Shown here one piece after another: positions 53,458 through 63,080 of a DNA stretch of 64,000 bases. The notes below the pieces were generated by a model. It saw nothing but the letters and a program-made list of their open reading frames with translations. It did no database searches and was not told the origin of the DNA. This DNA is from Mycobacterium sp. 852013-50091_SCH5140682 (GTDB taxonomy: Bacteria > Actinomycetota > Actinomycetes > Mycobacteriales > Mycobacteriaceae). The DNA is taken from contig NZ_LZTB01000104.1 of assembly GCF_001665685.1 (NCBI RefSeq), positions 112,482 through 176,481 on the forward strand, written 5' to 3'. Numbering within the stretch: position 1 is the first letter of the stretch; the number at the start of each line of letters is the position of its first letter. A program made the translations under genes and the position numbers.

Positions 53458-55511
53458 TTGATTACCCTCAGTTCGGAGTGATCGGAATCGTTGGACCGGA
53501 TGTAGGGATATGACATGCCTTCGAGTTCGATATCTTCAACGACGTCGCCCGCCGCCGTGGTGTGTGCCTCGATGACACCGAGATGGCTGACGTATGGCAG
53601 CAACTCTGTAACTACCTTGCCGAGTCCTTGACTCTTGCTGACCAGCACGACGAGTTGGGGTGCCATCTTGGCCAGCGCTCGTGACACTGCTTCTTGGTAG
53701 TCCTGATCGAGCGAGCCGAATGCAGCATCCATCACGATCGGGTATGTGCCTGCATCTGCTGCTGCAGCGCCCTCAGCTCGCCCACCCTTCCGGATTTCGC
53801 GAGCAAGCTTGGAGACGGCAGCCACGAAGCTGAGGCTTAGAATCTGGTTCTCGCCAGTAGATTTCGGCACTGGGAGCTCTACTCCGTTGACATTCTGATG
53901 GAGGGTCAGCTCGAAACCCTCGTTGAGGGTGGGCACATAAGGCTTGAAGGTTATGCCCTTGAACACCTCCTTGACTTCGGCATCGAGTCGCTGGCGCATG
54001 TCCTCCTCGCGAAAGGCCAAGATCTCCTCGAGCGCCTTCTTTACGGCAAGTACTAACTCGGAACGAGACCGGGCCTTTTGTGCCAGTTCGTCTTTCACCT
54101 CTGCCCTGGAACGGTCCCTTGACTTCTGTTCGATCTCCCTCATCGCCGAATCTAGTTCGGCCAGGATCGATCCCTTGCGTTGGTTCTTGGCGGCGATGCG
54201 CGCATCGAGATCGATTCGTTTCGACTCGAGCTGCTGGACGTCCTCCATCCGGCTGTCCTTGAGCTTGCCGTCGAGCTCCGATTTACGTGCCTCAAGCCGT
54301 GAAACACGTTCTCGCTCAGTGTCAATACGATTCAGCAGCGCGCTAAGAGCATCTTTGAGGGTTCCCCGAGCATCCGTAAGTGGAGCGATCTGGCCGCTGA
54401 GCCGCTGCCAAGCTGTCTCGACTGCCTGAAGGCCGGCTCTCTGGCGCCATTCCTTGACATGGCCCCACGGAGCGCTGTGCTCGGCCAGGGGGGTGCCGCA
54501 GATACATGCCTTCGCTTCTAATAGCTGATCGACGAATTCCCGCTTGAGCGGCGCAGGTAGCGCTCCCTTTTGATACAGGTTGTCGGCCATCGCCTTCGTC
54601 TTCTCGCCCAGTTCTTCAGTGAACGCCTGGAAGCCTCTTGTCCCCACCAGGATTGATCGCTCGGTGAGGGCCGTGTCGCGGGACGTACGCGCCTCGGCAA
54701 GTTCCTTTGAAACGGCATCGCGTTCGGACTGGATAGGCGCGGCTTCATTATGTTGCCGCAGGAGGTCCAACGTGCCGTCGCGCTCGTCAGTCAGAGTGGC
54801 TATGTCGCTTTCGATGAATGTCAGTTCGTCCTTGGCTTTTGACTGCTTATCGGTCAGTGAATCGAGCGCATCCTGTATGGCGCTTGCAGTTTCGCCACCA
54901 TGCTTCTTGAGCTCGTCGGTGAGCTTGCGGTTTACTTTCGGCAGATGGGTGATGGCGCGCTCTACCTGTTCCAGGTCCAGCAATACTTTGATATCCTTCT
55001 GAACTTCGGCGTAGGCACCCTTCTTGACCAGGTTCTCGATTCGCTCGCCGTTGAAGAAGAAAAACCGGCTGACGCCGACCGGCAGGATGGTGAGAATCTT
55101 CTCCTGTGGGGCATCGACGACCTCGGACGAACCGTCTGCTCTGGTCGTCCAGAGTTGCAAGGCGGGTGTCAGAGGGCCCTGATGGTCGGACTCTTTTCGG
55201 AGGTGACCGCTTCGTCGGAGCTGGAAATCTTGACCCTCGTGATCGAATTTGATCTCCACCGCTACCTCGATCGAATCGCCGATAGGCAATGCCCTCCAGA
55301 CGCTGTCGGTGATCATGCGGTGTTGCTGTTCGACATCTTCGGACATGTTGCCGTAGAGCCCCCACGTGAAGGCGTTTAGCAACGTCGTCTTCCCAGCACC
55401 GTTGGCACCGAAGACGAGGGTAACCGGTTTGATCGCATCCGATGTGAGGTCGAGGGTCTGTGTCCCCTTGAACTGTCGGAAGTTCGTTAGCGTGATGGAT
55501 TGCAGTTTCAC
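53454..55511 (-). CDS. Second DndD-like SMC/Rad50-type ATPase
   Basis: A 685-residue ATPase starting at GTG 55511. Walker A FGANGAGKTT is at 34-43, FFFNGERIENL near 150, a coiled-coil stretch follows, and a CxC pair in KACICGTPL in mid-protein resembles a zinc hook. The C-terminus has NQILSLSFVAAVS and Walker-B-like IVMDAAFGSLD. It resembles DndD but is encoded apart from dndBCDE, next to Dnd-associated protein 4. It is likely part of the restriction side of the island. Confidence 0.85.
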   Translation of the reverse strand: MKLQSITLTNFRQFKGTQTLDLTSDAIKPVTLVFGANGAGKTTLLNAFTWGLYGNMSEDVEQQHRMITDSVWRALPIGDSIEVAVEIKFDHEGQDFQLRRSGHLRKESDHQGPLTPALQLWTTRADGSSEVVDAPQEKILTILPVGVSRFFFFNGERIENLVKKGAYAEVQKDIKVLLDLEQVERAITHLPKVNRKLTDELKKHGGETASAIQDALDSLTDKQSKAKDELTFIESDIATLTDERDGTLDLLRQHNEAAPIQSERDAVSKELAEARTSRDTALTERSILVGTRGFQAFTEELGEKTKAMADNLYQKGALPAPLKREFVDQLLEAKACICGTPLAEHSAPWGHVKEWRQRAGLQAVETAWQRLSGQIAPLTDARGTLKDALSALLNRIDTERERVSRLEARKSELDGKLKDSRMEDVQQLESKRIDLDARIAAKNQRKGSILAELDSAMREIEQKSRDRSRAEVKDELAQKARSRSELVLAVKKALEEILAFREEDMRQRLDAEVKEVFKGITFKPYVPTLNEGFELTLHQNVNGVELPVPKSTGENQILSLSFVAAVSKLAREIRKGGRAEGAAAADAGTYPIVMDAAFGSLDQDYQEAVSRALAKMAPQLVVLVSKSQGLGKVVTELLPYVSHLGVIEAHTTAAGDVVEDIELEGMSYPYIRSNDSDHSELRVIK

Positions 55512-55669
55512 GGGAGGATCTCCTTTACCGCCGCCAGTAGATCGTCTGTTGCGTCATAAGCGGTGATGTGAAGTTTGGCCCGCTCGATCTCCAGCACTCG
55601 TTTGAGCAGCGCTAACTCTTCCGGGCTCAGCTCTTCTAGTACCTGCCGTTCGGTACGCTTGGCCGTCAC
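55508..55669 (-). CDS. Small 53-residue helical protein in the right-arm operon
   Basis: GTG 55669 follows AAAGGAGG by four bases, the strongest ribosome binding site in the island. The 53-residue product is acidic-basic and helical (VLEELSPEELALLKRVLEIE, DATDDLLAAVKEI). Its stop overlaps the GTG of the DndD-like ATPase (GTGA), so it is translationally coupled. No family recognised; it may be a subunit or regulator of that ATPase. Confidence 0.75.
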   Translation of the reverse strand: MTAKRTERQVLEELSPEELALLKRVLEIERAKLHITAYDATDDLLAAVKEILP

Positions 55670-55711
55670 GCTGCCTCCTTTATGGTTGGCGTTCTCAACG
55701 CTGTCCGTCTC

Positions 55712-57850
55712 CTACATATCCATTAGTTGATAGCGCTCTTTTAACGGGCGGAGAGCCCGCAGCGTCATCTCATAATTTTCGGATAGCTTGCCGAACTCGT
55801 CGGCTCGTTTGAGTTCTCGGATGAGGAGCGCACGCTCGATGTTGAAGTTGACCGGCGCGGCCGCTGGGGGGATCGCCAAATAGTCGAGAATCTCTGCACG
55901 CTCCTTTCCGGGCGCACGGCGTAGCAGCCGGCCACGTCGCTGGATGAACTGTCGCGGGTTGCTGCTGCTTGCGAGGAGATAGCCCACTCGGGCGTCCGGA
56001 ATGTCGACTCCCTCGTCGAGGCAACGCATTGCGATCAGGGTGCGGAGGTCGCGGTCGCTGCCGAATCGTCGCAAGAGGACCCTTCGTTCACGCCGCAGCG
56101 TCTCCGATACGTAGGTATGCCCTGATAAATGAAGTTCGTTGCCGACGAGATGCATCACCTCGTCGACTTGTTTTGGACCTGGAGGCTCGCCTGGCTCAGA
56201 TGGTCGTCTGCCCTCGGCACAGTAGATGAGTTGGAACCACTGATCGCGTCGCATTACCAGGTCGGCTCGCAGAGCGGCGATCTTGCCTTCGGCGTGCCCA
56301 AGCACACCGGCTCGTTGCCGAAGTAAGAATCCCAATGGCGAATTAGGATCGGCATCCCTTAAATCGTCGCCCGCTGCGATGCGTTGCGCGATCTGCGCGG
56401 ACAGATCGACATACAGATTGGTCTCAGCCTCATTGAGTTCGATGAGTCTGGGGATGTAGTCGTATCGAGTGAGCGCACCCATTGCGATCGCCTCACCAAG
56501 CCCGAGTTCGAAGCAGACCGGGCCGAAGTACTCGGTGAGGGCGTCTGTGCCCTCATCATCGAACCAGCGCTCGGGTGTTGCCGAGAGTCCGAGACGGTAG
56601 GTCGCATTTTCAGGCAGGGATGATCGAAAAGTCTCGGATCCCAGGTTGTGTGCTTCATCAGCGATGACGATGAGTGTTCGTGTAATGCGCGACAAGATGG
56701 ACTGAAATCGTTGACCAGAGAACGAAGTATTTGTGGCGATCATCGCCACAACGGGTCGCTGTCCCATGCGCGCTGCTGCTAGCTGTTCCTCGACGACCGG
56801 CAGCCATTTCTCGCTCGACTCATATATCGTGATTGGTCGGACGCCAAAGTCCTCTAGCTCGGTGATCCACTGGTCAACCAGATGTGTCAGCGGAGCCAAG
56901 ACTAGAAGAACCAGCGGTTCTTCGCGTTCACGCAACAGATCGCCAATTTTCGTAGCGGCGATCATGGCGGTCTTAGTCTTCCCGGTGCCGGTTGCCATCT
57001 TGAGAATGCCGCGGCCTTGCTGTCGAAGCCACGCCATCACGGCGTCACGCTGATAGGGCCGGACTTCGAGTGTTTCGGGGATCCTTAGACGACTTGATTT
57101 ACTGAACTCCACGGGCGCAGGCGCGAACGCTATGTCGATCGCCGGCGGTGGACGGTGTGGCCTCTCATTTCCTAGCTTGATGAGGCGCTCACGCGCGACC
57201 TCTGGGAAGCGTTCCACGCTGAGATAAGGTGTCTCGTTCGACCACAGTGATTGGAAGTCGGCTTCCAATCGCAGAGCTCGTGTGCCGTCTCCCGCGACCC
57301 ATCCCCGATAGACCTCGACCGACTCAAAGTTCGCCATCAGGCCGCCGTACGTTTCGTTGCTGCTGCCTGTAAACCCAATCAAGTCACCAAGATTGTCACG
57401 GAAGATCCCGATCTTCTCGTGATAGATGCCGACCCGGCCTTCCCGCTCGACGAATGCAAGCTTGATATCGAGCCGACCGTCAGCAATGAGCCGCCCGATT
57501 AGCCCGAGTCCGTTCAGGACCATTTCCGGTTGATCCTCGATCTCGAGTTCCCGCAGCGTTGTCCTTTCCAAAACTTCGCGCACGCCATAGCCGCGTTCAA
57601 TATCGATGATGTCGTCATCGTTGAGGTGAGGTGACGCAATCAACCGCATGGATCCGCCGCGCTCTGCAAATATGTCGATGCCGCGGGAGTAAAGTGCCAG
57701 GCTCGTCGACGTGAAGTAGCCCACTGCTCGGCTGTAGCTCGATGCTGCAGTGAATGAGGGCACAAAGAAGTTCCGGACGACGTCTTCTCGGTCGCTTCGA
57801 TACCGGTCATTCAGTGTGAGAGATCGGAGACCGTGTGGGTACTCGGTCAC
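55712..57850 (-). CDS. Dnd-linked restriction-type helicase with phospholipase-D-like N-terminus
   Basis: A 712-residue protein. Residues 25-230 form a PLD-like domain with IYHEKIGIF (His144, Lys146) and GFTGSSNE. A superfamily-2 helicase follows: Walker A MATGTGKTKT near 284-293, DEAH as IVIADEAHN, GLSATPERW, and motif VI QFIQRRGRLLR. This PLD-helicase layout is found in phosphorothioation islands, where it is annotated as a restriction enzyme. The PLD site may cleave the backbone while the helicase translocates. It overlaps the upstream regulator gene by four bases. Confidence 0.88.
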   Translation of the reverse strand: MTEYPHGLRSLTLNDRYRSDREDVVRNFFVPSFTAASSYSRAVGYFTSTSLALYSRGIDIFAERGGSMRLIASPHLNDDDIIDIERGYGVREVLERTTLRELEIEDQPEMVLNGLGLIGRLIADGRLDIKLAFVEREGRVGIYHEKIGIFRDNLGDLIGFTGSSNETYGGLMANFESVEVYRGWVAGDGTRALRLEADFQSLWSNETPYLSVERFPEVARERLIKLGNERPHRPPPAIDIAFAPAPVEFSKSSRLRIPETLEVRPYQRDAVMAWLRQQGRGILKMATGTGKTKTAMIAATKIGDLLREREEPLVLLVLAPLTHLVDQWITELEDFGVRPITIYESSEKWLPVVEEQLAAARMGQRPVVAMIATNTSFSGQRFQSILSRITRTLIVIADEAHNLGSETFRSSLPENATYRLGLSATPERWFDDEGTDALTEYFGPVCFELGLGEAIAMGALTRYDYIPRLIELNEAETNLYVDLSAQIAQRIAAGDDLRDADPNSPLGFLLRQRAGVLGHAEGKIAALRADLVMRRDQWFQLIYCAEGRRPSEPGEPPGPKQVDEVMHLVGNELHLSGHTYVSETLRRERRVLLRRFGSDRDLRTLIAMRCLDEGVDIPDARVGYLLASSSNPRQFIQRRGRLLRRAPGKERAEILDYLAIPPAAAPVNFNIERALLIRELKRADEFGKLSENYEMTLRALRPLKERYQLMDM

Positions 57851-60063
57851 AGAAGGTCCAGAATGTCGTCCACCTCGGCCTTGTGGGGTCGGTGTACTGG
57901 AACACGCCCCCTCTCAAGGTCTTCGCGTGCCGCGAGGAGTAAGTCTGCGACATCGTCATCACCGCGTGCGCGGTAATCGCCGATGATGCTGGAGACTGGA
58001 GCATCCTCGGGTAGTTCAATAGCCGTTGCCAATGCGACGCGCGCCCTTTCGGGATCGGATGTCGGTCGCGCGCCAACTAGTGTGAGGGCATCGACGAGAG
58101 GGTCACCGACCAGATCATTCGCCTGCTCGAAGCTGAAGCTGCGATTGTCATGGATTACGAGGAACGCTTCGGTACCCGCGGTCACGTCCTCGTCCATGAG
58201 AAATCGACGGATAGTTCCGAAGGACGGTTGGATTCCCGTCCAGGCGACGGCTTGTGGTCCGAGAGGGGAGTCGAGCTGGACAGCCTGACCTTCGCTGAGA
58301 TTGAGAATAGTCGAAATCGCTATCGGTGCAACGGAACCACTGCCGCGCAGATGGTCGGTCGTGATACGTACGCGATATGCCCAGCCGTTACGCCGCCGGA
58401 ATAGTCGTCGAGTGTTCCGCGGCGACTTACGGGTGGTACGTTCGCCGCCCAACTGCACGATTCCATCCTTGGTCGTAAACGGTGCTGCGGCCGCATAGGC
58501 GATTACGCTGCTCCCACTGACGCTGTACCGGCCAGTTATGTACTCGACAATGTCATCCAAACGTGCACGCCCGCCGGCTTGGGCCACGAGTTCGCGGATC
58601 ATCGACCGAATACCCGTGTACGCCTCCATGCCCCACTCCTTGAGGGCCCAGCGATCCCGGTCGATTCGTTCGAACCGATCGTCGGCACCCAGCGTGTTAG
58701 CCAAGGAACGGGCGCTGCGATCGAAGACGAAGCGGTCGACGATTTCTTGGGGGCTCAGCGGTGAGCCTTCAAGAAACAACACGGCCGCTGCATAGTCGCC
58801 GACAGACGATGTCCGTGTCAGAACGCATTCGCCGCTTATGACGTAACCGCAGTGGGTCAGCCAGGATGCGGTGAGGTCGGGCCGCCGATCGGGATGACTC
58901 GACTCAACAAGGTTCAGTTCGTCGAGCCGAATGACGCCGTACTCGTTCGAGCGCTCCGCAAGCTGTGTCCGCGTCAGTTCTAGCGCCGCGCTCATCGTGG
59001 GCACAACGCACCAGCCGTTCTCGATTTCGTAGGCGTCATCGAGCCGGTCGAGCACCCGCCAGGCGGGTTGACCTACGCGTTCAACTGTTTTACCGAGCGC
59101 GGGGATCACTTCGAGGAGATCATCGAGTGGTCGTATGGTTCCGATTAGGTCGCGCGCACTCGCAGCGGCCATCGCTAATGGACCTGCTTCCGAAATTACG
59201 GTCAGCATGGTTCCGCGAGCTTTCCCCTCGATCTGGCGAATTCGCTCGCGGCTGACGTCGTAGTCCTGGCCAAGCTGGTCAAGCGTCGCGGGATCGTCGG
59301 CGAAGAGGCGGGCGGCCAGAACTTCGGTAGCACGAGCGTCAAGGACTCCGAGGGCAGCATCGAACAATGCGGCGATGTCACGTTCGGTCTCTTGCTCGCT
59401 GAAAATGTCATCAACGCGTAGCCCTTCGATACGCTGACGCGCCTTTATGATCTCATCGGGCATGCCGGGCGCTGCCTCGCCCCCAAGCAACGGTTGATCG
59501 AGAGTTCCGACGGTGCTGTACCAGGTGGCGATGCTGGTCAGGTCCTCAACCAGGGAAACGACCCAGCCAGGCTGTTGGGATGCGGAAGATGCAGCCCGAT
59601 CCGGCTTGGCCGTAAACTCCCCTGCGTGCGCAGTTGCCCTGATCGCAGGTGTTGCCTCGGACGTCGATACGTCCGCTAAAACCTGCAGAACGGCGTCGGC
59701 AGTGCCAATGCCCATTTGGCTCCAGCTGAGCATGTCCTGGAGCGCTGTCGCTTGCAGACGACCTGGTTTTGAACGGCCGTATTTTCCAAGTACGTTGCGT
59801 GCGCGTGTGGGCAGGTCTAGCGCAACCAGGTCGATGTCAGCCGGGAGACCAGGAAAGATCTCACCGATGGTCCATCGGGTCAAGCGCTCCATCGCCAGTG
59901 CTGCAATTGTGGCGAGCCTCGTCCGCCGAGTGACAGGGTCGGTGCCCTCGATCTTGTCGCTCCACCAGTCGACAGCTCCGACCCCCGAGGCTCCAGCTAG
60001 CCACGGGAACGCGTCTGACCACATTCGCGGACGTACTTCGTCCTGCGGCACGTCGATATTCAT
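57847..60063 (-). CDS. Sigma-region-4/alpha-CTD-like DNA-binding protein heading the right-arm operon
   Basis: A 738-residue protein. Residues about 78-130 resemble the RNA polymerase alpha C-terminal domain (ALDLPTRARNVLGKY, MLSWSQMGIGTADAVLQVL). Residues about 238-282 resemble sigma region 4, with LDQLGQDYDVSRERIRQIEGKA. The long C-terminus has at least one winged-helix-like stretch (GSPLSPQEIVDRF, ERIDRDRWALKEWG). There is no core-binding sigma region 2, so it is not a complete sigma factor. As first gene of a minus-strand operon it may regulate the island or detect DNA. Two CTTCAAGTG repeats lie just upstream at 60066-60088. Confidence 0.8.
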   Translation of the reverse strand: MNIDVPQDEVRPRMWSDAFPWLAGASGVGAVDWWSDKIEGTDPVTRRTRLATIAALAMERLTRWTIGEIFPGLPADIDLVALDLPTRARNVLGKYGRSKPGRLQATALQDMLSWSQMGIGTADAVLQVLADVSTSEATPAIRATAHAGEFTAKPDRAASSASQQPGWVVSLVEDLTSIATWYSTVGTLDQPLLGGEAAPGMPDEIIKARQRIEGLRVDDIFSEQETERDIAALFDAALGVLDARATEVLAARLFADDPATLDQLGQDYDVSRERIRQIEGKARGTMLTVISEAGPLAMAAASARDLIGTIRPLDDLLEVIPALGKTVERVGQPAWRVLDRLDDAYEIENGWCVVPTMSAALELTRTQLAERSNEYGVIRLDELNLVESSHPDRRPDLTASWLTHCGYVISGECVLTRTSSVGDYAAAVLFLEGSPLSPQEIVDRFVFDRSARSLANTLGADDRFERIDRDRWALKEWGMEAYTGIRSMIRELVAQAGGRARLDDIVEYITGRYSVSGSSVIAYAAAAPFTTKDGIVQLGGERTTRKSPRNTRRLFRRRNGWAYRVRITTDHLRGSGSVAPIAISTILNLSEGQAVQLDSPLGPQAVAWTGIQPSFGTIRRFLMDEDVTAGTEAFLVIHDNRSFSFEQANDLVGDPLVDALTLVGARPTSDPERARVALATAIELPEDAPVSSIIGDYRARGDDDVADLLLAAREDLERGRVPVHRPHKAEVDDILDLL

Positions 60064-60244
60064 GGCTTCAAGTGCTCCCCTTCAAGTGTTGCGCCATCTG
60101 TATAGCAGCGCGGTACGACAGCGGGGGTTGCCTTCGACAAACGCCTTGGGTGGGTGTTGGAGAACAGAGTGGCTCGCAGTATGTTGCGCCGGCTTCGGTA
60201 CGAGTCTCAGCTGACCAGGCCCACAAATCCGGCACCATAGCGAC

Positions 60245-61903
60245 ATGCCGCTTTCTGAAACGACGCTGCTTCAGGCGGCCGGTGATCTGATCTACGCCCG
60301 GGGCGAGGACTACGTCCGGTATGTCCGCGGCCTCCGCACGACCGAGTTCAAGGCGTATGCGTCGATCCAGGGCCAGCGGGTCTACAGCGTCGAGCTCGAC
60401 TGGTCCGGCCCGCTACCCGACGGGTTCTGCACCTGCCCGCACCATGCCGACGGCAACTTCTGCAAGCATCTCGTCGCCGTTGGACTCGCCGCGATCGACA
60501 CCGGCCGGGTCGCGGTCGACGACACCAGCACTACCGACAATGCGCTGCGGACGGTGGTCCACTCGATGGACGTCGATGAGCTCCGCGACCTGGTGCTCAG
60601 CCTCGCCCAGCGCGACCCCGGGGTGCGCCGGATGTTGGAGGTCCGTGCCACGGCGGACTCTGGTGACGACACGGAGGCGAAGGCTGAGTTCGAAACGTAC
60701 GTGCGAAACACGTTGACGTTCCGCGGATATATCGACTATCGCCGGTCCTTTGAGGTCGCGGGCGCGGCGAGTGAGATGCTCGATGAGCTCGAGACCCACG
60801 TCAACAGTGGCACCGCCGAGATCGTGCGGCCGGCGCTGCTGCGCGCGCTCACAGAACTGCGCGAGATCATTGGGCAGGTCGACGATTCCGATGGAGTGAT
60901 CGCGGACCAATGCCAGCGGGCCGCCGACCTCTATGCACAGGCCTGCCGTCTGGGTAACCCCGATCGGACCAAACTGGCGACCTGGTTGGTGAAATTCCGC
61001 GCCGACTCACCGGGATGGCCGAACGTGGTGTTGGCGGACTTTGTCGACGCGTTCGACGCGAAGGCACTCGCGACCTACCGCCGCGCAGTGGCGGCACTCG
61101 ACCGCAAGCTTGCCGAACGTGATCACTTGCACCGCTCCGAAGTCGACGCGATGCTGCTGGAACTCGCCGATCACGACGGCGATCTCGATCGGGCCATCGC
61201 CCTGCTCAGCCAGGGCGAACACACGCAATACGGGGCGATCGTTGACCGGTTGTGCGCAGCCGGACGCACCGAGGATGCGGTGGCATGGATCGATCGCGCC
61301 GTGGCCGAGGGGCGAATCAGCAGCCACGGCGGCGGCAATCAATACTGGCTGAGTCCCGACTTCGTCGCCGCGACATACAGAGCATTGGGCCGCATCGACG
61401 ACGCGATCGGGGCTCTTCGCGCGGACTTCGTCCGTCAGCCGTCGGTCGAGAACTACCGCGTCCTACTCGATTTCGCGGCCGGCGTCGACCGCGCCGAGAC
61501 CGAACACACGTGGGCTCTGGAACACGCGGAACAATTGGCCACCGACCGGTTCGCCGCCGGCGCTCTGCTGGTGCAGCTGTTGATGAGCGATGGCGATATG
61601 GAGGCCGCGTGGCAGGCCGCCGACCGATATGGTCCGGGCTGGGCGTGGAAGGAACTGGCCGTCCGGGGTGCAGAGGCTCGCCCTGTCGCCGCTGCGGATC
61701 TGTACCGTCCGCAGCTGGAAAAGGATCTGCGGTACCCCGACTCGAAGCTTTACCCGGACATCGCCGAGCGGCTGGCGACGATGGCCGAACTATATGAAAA
61801 GGGCGGCCGTAGAGCGGATTTCGCGTCGTTCATGGCTCAGCTTCGTCAGAATTACTGCAAGCGGCCCGCACTGATGAAAGCGCTCGACGCCAAGCGGCTC
61901 TGA
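60245..61903 (+). CDS. SWIM zinc-finger protein with C-terminal helical repeats
   Basis: A 552-residue protein with a SWIM finger in FCTCPHHADGNFCKHLVAVGL at about residues 60-80. The rest is a long helical region with TPR-like repeats, for example ADHDGDLDRAIALLSQGEH and LGRIDDAIGALRADF. It probably binds nucleic acid or protein. It is the first high-GC gene after the island and diverges from the sigma-like gene. Confidence 0.85.
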   Translation: MPLSETTLLQAAGDLIYARGEDYVRYVRGLRTTEFKAYASIQGQRVYSVELDWSGPLPDGFCTCPHHADGNFCKHLVAVGLAAIDTGRVAVDDTSTTDNALRTVVHSMDVDELRDLVLSLAQRDPGVRRMLEVRATADSGDDTEAKAEFETYVRNTLTFRGYIDYRRSFEVAGAASEMLDELETHVNSGTAEIVRPALLRALTELREIIGQVDDSDGVIADQCQRAADLYAQACRLGNPDRTKLATWLVKFRADSPGWPNVVLADFVDAFDAKALATYRRAVAALDRKLAERDHLHRSEVDAMLLELADHDGDLDRAIALLSQGEHTQYGAIVDRLCAAGRTEDAVAWIDRAVAEGRISSHGGGNQYWLSPDFVAATYRALGRIDDAIGALRADFVRQPSVENYRVLLDFAAGVDRAETEHTWALEHAEQLATDRFAAGALLVQLLMSDGDMEAAWQAADRYGPGWAWKELAVRGAEARPVAAADLYRPQLEKDLRYPDSKLYPDIAERLATMAELYEKGGRRADFASFMAQLRQNYCKRPALMKALDAKRL

Positions 61904-61945
61904 ACGGCACCCGTACTTGTCAGTGCCCGTGCGTAACCTCCGGCT

Positions 61946-63052
61946 ATGGAAGACAAACGACGAGCGCGCATGGCCAAACAGGTCCGACGTGACGCGCGAC
62001 GGGCGAAGAAGCGCGATGTACAGAACGCAACGCTGAGCGACTTCGTCCGCAGAGCACTTGTGCGTGGGCATCCTGTTTATCTGCTGGATCTGGCCAGCAG
62101 GGTGTTCCGCGTGGTTCAGCAGGATGCGGGCCGGCTGAACAACATCCTGACCCACCTGATCGGTGACCGGAATCGGGAGACGACGGCGCTGCTGGCCGTG
62201 CTCGCTGAACTTCTCGACGATGAGCCGGCGGCACAGCTGCGATGTCGTGAAGAGCTGGCCGGACGCGACGAGCATGTGCCGCAGTGGATTCCCGCTCTAT
62301 CGCAGGTCGACGTGTACCGGGCGGTGCGCAGAAGCGATGTACTTGGCGATGCCGACGTAATCGTGCTCGGTGCGCGCATCGATGGCGAGGATGAGCTGAC
62401 GGTGGTGGTGTGGATCGACCACACCACGCTGTCGGGAATTGCCGACGCGGGAGTTGTGCCGAAACCGATCGACAAATTCCTTACCCGCGTGGCCGAACGG
62501 AGCATCGATACCGATGTCGTCGAAATGAGCCTCGCCGATGCCCGCGCGTGGATCGAAAATGCGCTCGCCAAGCCAACATTCGCACCCGAGACCGAGCGCT
62601 GGCCGCTCTACCGAGCGCTCGTGCAGTGGTTGGCCCGTCGGCTTCCCGAAGGCGGTGAGCACCGATGGCAGGCCACGGATTGGCCCGAGATCGAGGAGCT
62701 GTGCGACAGATTCTTCGCCACGGATCCCGCCGCGCCGTTCACCGACTCGAGCCATCGGGAGCTACTGCTGGAACTCCTCGACGAGGACCGAGATCCGTTG
62801 CGGTGGAGCATGATGCGGGTCGAACAGGCTGTCGGTACCGCGCACCACTACGACTACGAGAGGATCCCGCTCGAGGTCGCGCTGGACGCACCGGACCTGC
62901 TGCGTGCGTTCATCCCATTCGCTCACGCGCAAAGCGGAATTCGAGATGAGCTGACGTCGCGAGTGCTCGCGGTGATCGATGCACTGAGGTCGAGTTACAA
63001 GCGCGAGGTCCTGAAGGAGGCGGAGTACTGGGGTTACCTCGACGCCGGCTAG
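61946..63052 (+). CDS. Conserved protein of unknown function
   Basis: A 368-residue protein with a very basic N-terminus (KRRARMAKQVRRDARRAKKR) and a mixed alpha/beta body; no signal peptide, membrane segment or catalytic motif is visible. It follows the SWIM gene by 42 bases on the same strand, so the two may be cotranscribed. I do not recognise a family. Confidence 0.75.
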   Translation: MEDKRRARMAKQVRRDARRAKKRDVQNATLSDFVRRALVRGHPVYLLDLASRVFRVVQQDAGRLNNILTHLIGDRNRETTALLAVLAELLDDEPAAQLRCREELAGRDEHVPQWIPALSQVDVYRAVRRSDVLGDADVIVLGARIDGEDELTVVVWIDHTTLSGIADAGVVPKPIDKFLTRVAERSIDTDVVEMSLADARAWIENALAKPTFAPETERWPLYRALVQWLARRLPEGGEHRWQATDWPEIEELCDRFFATDPAAPFTDSSHRELLLELLDEDRDPLRWSMMRVEQAVGTAHHYDYERIPLEVALDAPDLLRAFIPFAHAQSGIRDELTSRVLAVIDALRSSYKREVLKEAEYWGYLDAG

Positions 63053-63080
63053 TCACGATACAACGTGAACACGTGCAATC

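Larger units (their letters stand above)
39250..60070. other. DNA phosphorothioation (Dnd) defence island
   Basis: An accessory block between a truncated gene on the left and ordinary high-GC genes from 60245. It holds a DUF262/PIN pair, dndA, dndBCDE plus methyltransferase, and a reverse-strand arm of seven genes from a sigma-like regulator to an HNH nuclease. Codon use is less GC-biased than the surroundings, strongest at 39500-42170. No integrase, tRNA or direct repeats were found at the edges. Boundaries are approximate. Confidence 0.75.

Noticed and set aside
39800..60063. CRISPR arrays or prophage genes in the island
   Set aside because: No regularly spaced repeats, integrase, capsid or terminase-like genes were seen.
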